Part shown: positions 7,834 through 13,756 of the stretch, in pieces
Position numbering within the stretch: the first letter of the stretch is position 1
Layout of the letters: every line of letters begins with the position of its first letter
Assembly: GCA_041581135.1 (NCBI GenBank)
Contig: JBFGCM010000094.1
Location: 1-14,236 of the forward strand
Reading direction: 5' to 3'
DNA: 14,236 nt
Origin: JBFGCM01 sp041581135
GTDB lineage: Bacteria; Actinomycetota; Acidimicrobiia; Spongiisociales; UBA5794
Notes under the pieces: generated by a model
Told to the model about the DNA's origin: nothing
The model's database searches: none
What the model saw: only the letters and a program-made list of their open reading frames with translations
Made by a program: the position numbers and the translations under genes

Positions 7834-8499
7834 TCAGTGCAACGCCGAGTAGCGGGTGAGCCCGGCGCGATCCTGGATACGAATCGAGCCGCGCGACAGC
7901 TCGAGAAGGCGGCGCCGCTCCAGCTCCTTGAGGGATCGGCTCACGGTCTCCCGGCTGCTGCCGAGCTCGGTTGCGATCTCTTGGTGGGTGGAGGACACCA
8001 CATCCGACTCGTCGGCTGCCTCCAGCACGTAATGCGCAAGCCTGTGGTCAATCTGTTGGAATGCGACCTCCTCGACCAGCTGCATGAGGTCGACCATGCG
8101 TCTTCCGATGGTGCGCAGCACGAAGCTGCGAAAGCCCGGGTCACTGTCGAACCAGACGCGGAACTCGGATACGGGCACCAATGCCGCAGCCACCTGCTCG
8201 TCTGCGACGCCGTCGGCGCCGTAGGGCTCCCCGGTGAGGGCGCTGATGAGCGTCAGCAGACACGTCTCGCCTCGTCCGACGTGGTACAAGGTGATCTCGC
8301 GACCGTCTTCGCTCCGCTTGGCAACCCGCACCCTCCCCGATCCGACAAAGGCGACCTGGGTGCACTCCGAGCCGGTACGGAAATAGAAAGATCCTTCGTC
8401 CAGCACAGCCGACGTCGCCGCGCTGACGGCCTGCCGGCGACGTGACGCCGGCCACGCCTCAAAGAACGGGAAGAGCTCGAGGATGGAGCCGACGTCCAT
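7834..8499 (-). CDS. Crp/Fnr-family transcriptional regulator
   Basis: This is a 221-residue one-component regulator with a cyclic-nucleotide-binding-type beta-barrel (about 10-115), a dimerisation helix (about 123-160) and a Crp-type winged helix (about 165-210). The helix-turn-helix reads HQEIATELGSSRETVSRSL. Arg183, Glu184 and Arg188 occupy the positions that in E. coli CRP (R180, E181, R185) read GTGA half-sites. The effector pocket region, GETCLLTLISALTGEPYGAD, does not show CRP's Arg-Ser phosphate-binding pair, so cAMP is not an obvious ligand. There are only two cysteines (46 and 80) and no FNR-type iron-sulfur cysteine cluster. No ribosome-binding site precedes ATG 8499, while a TANNNT -10 box lies exactly where a leaderless transcript would need it. 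It is divergent from the secreted-protein gene and shares a candidate operator with it. Confidence 0.92.
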   Translation of the reverse strand: MDVGSILELFPFFEAWPASRRRQAVSAATSAVLDEGSFYFRTGSECTQVAFVGSGRVRVAKRSEDGREITLYHVGRGETCLLTLISALTGEPYGADGVADEQVAAALVPVSEFRVWFDSDPGFRSFVLRTIGRRMVDLMQLVEEVAFQQIDHRLAHYVLEAADESDVVSSTHQEIATELGSSRETVSRSLKELERRRLLELSRGSIRIQDRAGLTRYSALH

Positions 8500-8505
8500 T
8501 CGGCC

Positions 8506-8511
8506 AGACTA
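8506..8511 (-). promoter_or_regulatory. predicted -10 box of a leaderless regulator promoter
   Basis: On the minus strand this hexamer reads TAGTCT, which fits the actinobacterial TANNNT consensus. It ends six bases before ATG 8499, so a start site at the usual spacing falls on the A of the ATG. No -35 of quality is visible 17-18 bases upstream. This is inferred from spacing only. Confidence 0.45.
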
Positions 8512-8537
8512 GGCATTGCCGAGTATTCCGAAGTTTG

Positions 8538-8551
8538 GTGACGCGCGTCAC
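8538..8551. promoter_or_regulatory. candidate Crp/Fnr-type operator, perfect 14-bp palindrome
   Basis: GTGACGCGCGTCAC is a perfect inverted repeat of the GTGA-N6-TCAC type bound by CRP-like regulators. Its centre (8544.5) lies 41.5 bp upstream of the start site predicted from the TACCTT box at 8574-8579, the classic class II activator position. It lies 45.5 bp upstream of the predicted leaderless start of the regulator. The neighbouring regulator has matching recognition-helix residues, so autoregulation together with activation of the secreted-protein gene is the simplest model. Confidence 0.65.
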
Positions 8552-8570
8552 TGAGCCCGCCCGCCCCCGT

Positions 8571-8579
8571 TGATACCTT
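8571..8579 (+). promoter_or_regulatory. predicted extended -10 promoter of the secreted HAF/FN3 protein gene
   Basis: TGA-TACCTT fits an extended -10 (TGN followed by TANNNT). The predicted start site is about 8586, leaving a short leader with an AAGGA ribosome-binding site at 8598-8602 before ATG 8610. The -35 position (around 8551-8556) does not resemble TTGACA, as expected for an activator-dependent promoter. Confidence 0.4.
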
Positions 8580-8609
8580 GGTGCTGTCGAAACAGAGAAG
8601 GATGGGGAC

Positions 8610-10337
8610 ATGGGCAGACGCGGGCCGATGGGCGTGTTACTCAGCTTGTTTCTTCTGGTGGCGACCTTCGTTGGCGCCGCTGAAGCCGAAACGGACGTTC
8701 CCTCATACGGAATAGTCCTCATCGGCGAGCAGGTGCCGGGCGCCACTGCCGGCTCCGCCCTCGCCGTCAATGAATCGGGTGACACGGTCGGGTACGTCGC
8801 CTTCGGTTCGGCTTCCTGGGACCACTTCCCGTTCATCTATACGGCAGAGCACGGCGCCACTCTGTTGCCCCGCCCGGAGTGGGCGGTCACGGCGCGCGCC
8901 CGTGACGTGTCCGACCGCCATGCCGACGGAACGGTCGACATAGTCGGCTGGGCGGCCAACAGTATCTATTCCGGCGACCTCGCCGTGCGTTGGAAATACT
9001 CGACCTTCGCCGGCGAGGTGATCGAGATGGTAGAGCTGGGCACCATCAAGGAGCTGCCGCAGAGTCAGGCCACGGACGTCAACGCCGTCGGCGATATCGT
9101 GGGCTATTCCGCGGGGTTCATGCAGTTCGACGGCGCGGCCACGCTCTTCACCGCCGCCGGCCCTGAGCAGATCAGCGACTCCAATCTATACGGGGTAGCC
9201 GACGTCACCGACAACCGCTGGGTGCTCCTCAAGGGCGCCATCGGTACCGCGACAGCCAACCGCTATGACCTTGCTACCGGAGCGATGGTCGACCTCGGGG
9301 TTCCGGAAGGAAGTCTCTATACGTCGACGGGCGCCGCCATGAACGAGTCGTTCCAGGTGGCTGCCACAGTGACCACAGGTGATACCGACCCGCGCGGCCA
9401 GTACATCGCGCAGGTATGGCGTCACTCCGAGGACGAAGGCTGGAGGTTCATCGCAGGAGGTGGGAACTCCCTCGATCACGCTCGCGGCATCAACAACCGC
9501 GGCGACGTGCTCGCCCAGATCGTGGTCGGTCTCACGTACTACGACCTTCTCTACCTCGACGCACTCGATCAAGCGTTCGTGATCGAGAGCCTGCTCGAGC
9601 CAGGTCTCGAAGGCACGATGATCGGGGCGCTCAACGACATCAACGATCGCGGTGACATCGCCACGAGCGGGCCCGGCGGGCCGGTGCTCTTGGTGCCGGG
9701 AGGCGAGGTGGAGCCGCCACCGGCACCGGCCGATCTGGTCGCTACGCCCCATCCGCCAACCCCGCAGCAGCCGTTCAGCTCGATCGACCTGAGTTGGACC
9801 GGTTCGAGTCCGCTGACGCTCCAATTCTCCATCGAGCGGGCGCCAACAGGAGGGAGCTTCACCGAGATCGGAACCACCACGGCCCAGAATCATTCCGACC
9901 TGACGATCTCGGCTGGCGTCACCTACGACTATCGAGTGCGCGCCCTCGGCGTCGCCGGCTACTCGCCGTATTCCAACGTCGTGACCGCAACCGCGCCCAC
10001 AGGCGACAGCGACACCGAACCGCCCACCGTCGAGTTCGTCGAGCCGGCCGACGGAGCGACCGTGAAGCGCACCGTGACAGTCACGGTCTCGGCCGCCGAC
10101 GCCGGCGGCCTCGCCTCCATCGACATATCGGCGTCTGGACCCACCAGCGGGGATATCTGCTACGAGACGCTCGACACTCCCATCACTGCCGAGGTGACGT
10201 GTCGCTGGAATACTCGCAAGGCCGAACCAGGCGACTACACGCTATACGCGATCGCAGCCGACCAGTGGGGGAACTGGAGCAGCGCTTCAATCACTGTCAC
10301 GGTCGAGAGCGGCAGAGGCGATAGGCCGCCGCGTTGA
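8610..10337 (+). CDS. secreted protein with HAF-type repeats, FN3 and bacterial Ig-like domain
   Basis: The 575 residues begin with a Sec signal peptide (MGRRGPMGVLLSLFLLVATF..., likely cleaved after about residue 26, AEA). The next 330 residues carry degenerate HAF-family extracellular repeats of the form A-x-x-N-x-x-G-D-x-V-G: LAVNESGDTVGY near 51, ATDVNAVGDIVGY near 154, ARGINNRGDVLA near 291 and LNDINDRGDIAT near 341. Such repeats probably form a beta-propeller-like surface. A fibronectin type III domain follows (about 368-465, with YDYRVRALGVAGYSPYSNVV). An Ig-like domain then starts at D468 and contains two cysteines (ICYETLDTP and VTCRWN) that could form a disulphide. There is no LPxTG motif or C-terminal membrane segment, so it is probably released or loosely wall-bound. 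It stands alone, divergent from the Crp/Fnr gene and apparently under its operator. Its ligand is unknown. Confidence 0.85.
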   Translation: MGRRGPMGVLLSLFLLVATFVGAAEAETDVPSYGIVLIGEQVPGATAGSALAVNESGDTVGYVAFGSASWDHFPFIYTAEHGATLLPRPEWAVTARARDVSDRHADGTVDIVGWAANSIYSGDLAVRWKYSTFAGEVIEMVELGTIKELPQSQATDVNAVGDIVGYSAGFMQFDGAATLFTAAGPEQISDSNLYGVADVTDNRWVLLKGAIGTATANRYDLATGAMVDLGVPEGSLYTSTGAAMNESFQVAATVTTGDTDPRGQYIAQVWRHSEDEGWRFIAGGGNSLDHARGINNRGDVLAQIVVGLTYYDLLYLDALDQAFVIESLLEPGLEGTMIGALNDINDRGDIATSGPGGPVLLVPGGEVEPPPAPADLVATPHPPTPQQPFSSIDLSWTGSSPLTLQFSIERAPTGGSFTEIGTTTAQNHSDLTISAGVTYDYRVRALGVAGYSPYSNVVTATAPTGDSDTEPPTVEFVEPADGATVKRTVTVTVSAADAGGLASIDISASGPTSGDICYETLDTPITAEVTCRWNTRKAEPGDYTLYAIAADQWGNWSSASITVTVESGRGDRPPR

Positions 10338-10396
10338 GTTCGGCAACAAGGAGGGAGCCAGCGAACGTGGCGCGTAGCGATCCTGCCGATGGCCTT

Positions 10397-10436
10397 GGTC
10401 GGTTTGGACCTGGCGACACGGAGGCCCCGACCGACC
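10397..10436. terminator. weak inverted repeat between convergent genes
   Basis: GGTCGGT at 10397-10403 pairs with ACCGACC at 10430-10436 across a 26-base loop, between the secreted-protein gene and the convergent flavoenzyme gene. The rest of the gap (10338-10566) holds only a short palindrome, GGTCCGGACC near 10498, and no convincing gene. Termination here is a guess. Confidence 0.25.
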
Positions 10437-10566
10437 GACTCGTCTTCTCAATCACCGCCGGTTACCAACCACCGGAAGATCATCGGCTCTCTGGGTGCGG
10501 TCCGGACCATGAGCGAGTAGCCGCACATGACGGCACATAGGTCCGGCTTGGAACAGAGGAGCGCGA

Positions 10567-13062
10567 CTACGTGCGCACCCTCCGCGATGTTGGGTCGTAG
10601 AGCGGCCGGATCGAGGTGACCGCTGCATGCTTGATGCCGGCGATCTCGACTTCCCAGGACCCCCGATCGAGATAGGCCTGGGTCACAGGCTCGCCGGCCT
10701 CGATCATCGTCAGTCCGACCGCCCCTCCGAGCGTGAATCCGTATGAGGCTGATCTGACATAGCCGACGCGCATTCCGTCGCGATAGACGACCTCGCCATG
10801 GAACATCAGGGGCTCGGGGTCGGTGACCAAGACCTGGACGATTCTTCGGTGTGATGGCCGGGCTCGCATCTGCCTCTTAACAGCATCGAAGCCGATGAAC
10901 CCGCCGGGCTTGTCCATGTCAACGGCGAAACTGAGACCGGCCTCGATCACCGAATCGGTGTTGTCGAGGTCGTGTCCGTAGTCGCGATACCCCTTTTCCA
11001 GTCGGAGACTTCCCAACGCCTTGAGCCCGGCGTGACGAAGACCCAACGGCTCACCGGCCTCGATCAGCCGGTCGTGGACGATCGTCGCCTGCTCGGCCGG
11101 AATGTAGAGCTCATAGCCGAGCTCGCCCACGTACGTGATCCGAACACATAGGACTGGGACCGAGGACACGTCGATCTCACGGGCGGCTCGAAAACGGAAC
11201 GATTCATTGGAGAGGTCGGCCGTCGTGACCCGCTGCATCAGGTCTCGAGCGAGGGGCCCATGGATGTTGATCTGGGCATGCTCGTCGGTCACATCTGCGA
11301 CGGTGACGTCCCATCCCGGGGCAATGTGCCTCTTCATCCACGTTTCGACGTGGCGGTGAGCCGTGTCGGTGGCCACCACCCAGAAGCGCCCTTCGTCGAG
11401 CTTGGCGACGGTCAGGTCCGCCTCGATCGTGCCGTTGCCGTTGAGCCACGGGGTGTAGGTGATGACACCGGGCTCATCGTCAACACGATTGGCGGAGATA
11501 GTCTCGAGCAGACGCCCCGAGTCGGGTCCCACGACTAGGAACTTCGACATGAACGACATGTCCATGAGGGCCACGCCTTCTCGGACCGCCTCATGTTCGG
11601 CCTGCCAGTAGGGGAACCAGTTCTGCCGTCCCCACGAGAGACGCTCCACCACCGGCTCCACGCCTGGAGGGGCATACCAATCGGCCCCCTCCCAACCGCT
11701 GACGTCCCTGAAATAGGCGCCGCGAGCCTCGAGGTCGTCGTGGATCGGTGACAGCTTGACCCCCCGTGCCGTCAGGGGTGAACGAGTCGGGTAGTGGGTC
11801 TGGTAGACCATTCCCAGCGACTCGGCGGTCCGCGCCCGCAGATACTCCGGCTCGGCTTGGTAGGCACGCAAGCGGTCGACGTTGAAGCCTGTGACGTCGA
11901 CATCGGGCATGCCCGTCGTGATCCAATGGGCGACCACGCGGCCGAGACCACCACCAGTGAGGATTCCGATGGAGTTCAGACCGGCGACCACGAAGTAGTT
12001 GCGCAGTTCCGGAGATTCCCCGACTACGGGTTGGAGGTCGGGTGTGAAGCTCTCGGGACCGCAGAAGAACTTGCGGACTCCGGTCTCTTGCGAGATGGGC
12101 ACCCGCTCCATCGCTCGAGCAACGTATGGAGCCATCCGATCCCAGTCGGGCGGAATCTCGCCGAAGGCGAAGTCCTCGGGCACCCCTTCGACTTTCCATG
12201 GTGTCGCTTCGGGCTCGAACAGCCCGATCAACAAACCGCCAGTCTCCTCCCGGTAATAGCCAAAGGACGCCGGGTCTTCGATCACCGGCCAAGTGTTGGA
12301 CATCCCTGGGATCTGCTCGGTGATCAGGTAGTAGTGCTCCGCCGCTTGAAGGGGAATGTCGACTCCCGACCTGGCACCCAACTGACGGGCCCACATGCCC
12401 GTGCAGTTGACGACGTACTCCGCCTCGATGAAACCGTGGTCCGTTTCGAGACCGGCTACCGCTCCGCGGTCCTCGACCGTTCCGGCGACGGCGACATTCT
12501 CAACGATCTTCACCCCACGCGCCCGAGCCCCGGCAGCCAGGGACATGGTGGCGTCGGCGGGGTTGACCCTTCCGTCCTCTTTCACGTAGAACCCTGCCAG
12601 GACGTCGTCAGTCCGGGCAAGAGGGAAGAGCTCGGCTACCTCGTTTCCAGATATTTCGTGCACGTCCACGCCGCAGTAGCGGTTGAAAGCCGCCACCCGG
12701 CGGTACTCCTCCAATCGATCGGGCTCCGTGGCCAGCTCCACGAACCCGATGGGCCTGAATCCGGTGGACAGCCCGGTATCGGCCTCCAGCCGTTGGTACA
12801 GGTCGCGGGTGTACGTGCGTAACTCGGTGGATGTCTCCGACAGCGAGCCGAATGTCACGACGAGCCCGGCCGCATGCCACGTCGTGCCCGAAGTGAGCCG
12901 GTTTCGCTCGAGAAGCAATACGTCGGTACAACCCATTAACGCAAGGTGATAGGCAACGCTGCAGCCGATCACGCCACCGCCGACGACGACTACTCGTGCT
13001 CTCTCCGGCAGTTCAGACCCGGTGAGTCCAGGGTCGGTTGCAGTAGATGGTTCGGAGCCCAC
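10567..13062 (-). CDS. dimethylglycine/sarcosine dehydrogenase-type FAD oxidoreductase with GcvT domain
   Basis: This is an 831-residue flavoenzyme of the DMGDH/sarcosine dehydrogenase family, which oxidatively demethylates N-methylglycines and hands the carbon to tetrahydrofolate. A Rossmann FAD motif VVVVGGGVIG lies at residues 24-33. SGTTWHAAGL at 58-67 places His63 where DMGDH family members covalently bind FAD. The DAO domain ends near 395 with GLNSIGILTGGGLG (361-374), followed by the FAO_M linker. A GcvT folate-binding domain spans about 440-725, with Asp501 in LMDMSFMSK, and a GcvT C-terminal barrel spans about 735-825. I chose GTG 13062 because GGGGAG lies nine bases upstream and the length then fits the family. 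ATG 13134 is the alternative. The frame is open to 13383, but that part is integrase remnant. Dimethylglycine, sarcosine and other methylated amines are all possible substrates. Confidence 0.9.
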   Translation of the reverse strand: MGSEPSTATDPGLTGSELPERARVVVVGGGVIGCSVAYHLALMGCTDVLLLERNRLTSGTTWHAAGLVVTFGSLSETSTELRTYTRDLYQRLEADTGLSTGFRPIGFVELATEPDRLEEYRRVAAFNRYCGVDVHEISGNEVAELFPLARTDDVLAGFYVKEDGRVNPADATMSLAAGARARGVKIVENVAVAGTVEDRGAVAGLETDHGFIEAEYVVNCTGMWARQLGARSGVDIPLQAAEHYYLITEQIPGMSNTWPVIEDPASFGYYREETGGLLIGLFEPEATPWKVEGVPEDFAFGEIPPDWDRMAPYVARAMERVPISQETGVRKFFCGPESFTPDLQPVVGESPELRNYFVVAGLNSIGILTGGGLGRVVAHWITTGMPDVDVTGFNVDRLRAYQAEPEYLRARTAESLGMVYQTHYPTRSPLTARGVKLSPIHDDLEARGAYFRDVSGWEGADWYAPPGVEPVVERLSWGRQNWFPYWQAEHEAVREGVALMDMSFMSKFLVVGPDSGRLLETISANRVDDEPGVITYTPWLNGNGTIEADLTVAKLDEGRFWVVATDTAHRHVETWMKRHIAPGWDVTVADVTDEHAQINIHGPLARDLMQRVTTADLSNESFRFRAAREIDVSSVPVLCVRITYVGELGYELYIPAEQATIVHDRLIEAGEPLGLRHAGLKALGSLRLEKGYRDYGHDLDNTDSVIEAGLSFAVDMDKPGGFIGFDAVKRQMRARPSHRRIVQVLVTDPEPLMFHGEVVYRDGMRVGYVRSASYGFTLGGAVGLTMIEAGEPVTQAYLDRGSWEVEIAGIKHAAVTSIRPLYDPTSRRVRT

Positions 13063-13133
13063 GCAGCCATTCTCCCCGCTTGACGTGATCGTCGGCACGC
13101 CTACCTTCGCCGGCGGAACCGATTCGGAGCCCA
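13051..13133 (-). repeat. 11-bp direct repeat covering both candidate starts of the flavoenzyme
   Basis: TGGGCTCCGAA on the minus strand occurs at 13061-13051 and again at 13133-13123. The copies are offset by 72 bases, exactly 24 codons, so one follows the A of ATG 13134 and the other the G of GTG 13062. Similarity does not extend beyond the 11 bases. Confidence 0.6.
13072..13077 (-). promoter_or_regulatory. ribosome-binding site that decides the flavoenzyme start
   Basis: GGGGAG on the minus strand ends nine bases before GTG 13062. A weaker GAGG lies seven bases before the alternative ATG 13134. The stronger site and the normal family length favour the GTG. Confidence 0.5.
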
Positions 13134-13153
13134 TGGGCCGACCTCGACCCCTG

Positions 13154-13488
13154 ACAATGGATGCTTGCGATCTTGCCGCCCTCGCGGGTGATCGTCGACG
13201 TACGGTGCCCGCGTTCCACGCCAAGTGTTCACTGTCTGCGTTGAGCGCTCCGGAGATTCGCAGACCGTTCAAGGCCAGCAGGCAGGCGAGGGCGTGGTCG
13301 CTGCCGCCAGCGAGACCGGCTTGGACCAAGAACATGCTGAGCTCATTGCGGTCCCACCCGGTGGCGATCCATTCGTAGTCCATACGGGGTCGGCGCAGAT
13401 GCCGGCAGGTGAGGCTGAGATGAGTTGTTCTTCGACGCAGTACCGGTAGAAGCCGGCACCGAATGCGGTGACCACGTGCGGCTGTCGG
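13154..13488 (-). pseudogene. tyrosine recombinase/integrase remnant with frameshifts
   Basis: Read on the minus strand in three successive frames, this region spells a phage-type integrase (XerC/D-like). AGFYRYCVEEQLISASP is the end of the core-binding domain. RRPRMDYEWIATGWDRNEL leads into DHALACLLALNGLRISGALN, whose Arg is the first catalytic arginine. ERGHRTSTITREGGKIASI contains the beta-hairpin lysine. The frame changes near 13402, near 13222 and again near 13159. Each is explained by loss of one C from a C-run. The N-terminal part, the C-terminal catalytic half (HxxR and the nucleophilic Tyr) and a start are missing, so it is dead. Its middle part is in frame with the downstream flavoenzyme and lengthens that ORF artificially. 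The family call is strong; whether it came from a phage, an integrative element or a stand-alone recombinase is unknown. Confidence 0.82.
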
Positions 13489-13510
13489 TAAGGGAAAACG
13501 ACCCTACGTA

Positions 13511-13527
13511 CCGAAACGAGATTTCGG
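13511..13527. repeat. short perfect hairpin beside the integrase remnant
   Basis: CCGAAA at 13511-13516 pairs with TTTCGG at 13522-13527 around a CGAGA loop. It lies just outside the recognisable integrase sequence. It may be a transcript-end structure or part of an element boundary; neither can be shown. Confidence 0.3.
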
Positions 13528-13570
13528 CAGGATTGGAGGATGCCGGGAAAAGGGGGGTGCAGTCCCAGGG

Positions 13571-13747
13571 GTGCGTGCTGCCGTGTCGGGCTTCGGCCGT
13601 GTACTGAGGGTTGGGGTGGCGCTGCTGGCGGCTGGTTTGTCGTTGGCGGCTGTCCGACCCGCAGCGGCCGGGGTCACGTTCACGGTCACCACGACCGTCG
13701 ACAACCGACGCTCGCGTGGGGCTACAAGGGGGACACATCAACGTTAG
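13571..13747 (+). CDS. short secreted-type ORF, possibly the 5' remnant of a larger exported protein
   Basis: From GTG 13571 this 58-codon ORF reads like a signal peptide: a basic start (VRAAVSGFGRVLRVG), a hydrophobic core (VALLAAGLSLAAV) and a possible AAA cleavage site. The mature part begins GVTFTVTTTVDN, a pattern often seen at the start of secreted beta-helix (CSLREA-type) proteins. It then turns into basic low-complexity residues (RRSRGATRGTHQR) and stops. That break suggests truncation or frameshift, though a true small secreted peptide is possible. The stop TAG overlaps the AGGAGG ribosome-binding site of the next gene, so the two may be cotranscribed. The GTG has only a G-rich run at 13551-13557 upstream as a ribosome site. 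Confidence 0.35.
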   Translation: MRAAVSGFGRVLRVGVALLAAGLSLAAVRPAAAGVTFTVTTTVDNRRSRGATRGTHQR

Positions 13748-13756
13748 GAGGAACGG

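Noticed and set aside
8610..10337. Cell-wall anchoring of the HAF/FN3 protein
   Set aside because: No LPxTG motif or C-terminal hydrophobic segment is present; the protein ends in a short polar and basic tail.
10334..10540. 68-codon ORF starting at a TTG that overlaps the stop of the secreted-protein gene
   Set aside because: It has no ribosome-binding site of note, a weak start codon and a polar, low-complexity translation; it is more likely intergenic sequence.
11794..12822. 342-codon plus-strand open frame
   Set aside because: It is antisense to the well-supported flavoenzyme gene and its translation shows no family features.
13488..13750. N-terminal half of the integrase continuing further up the minus strand
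   Set aside because: I read all three minus frames here and found no SAM-like core-binding sequence; homology stops near 13488.
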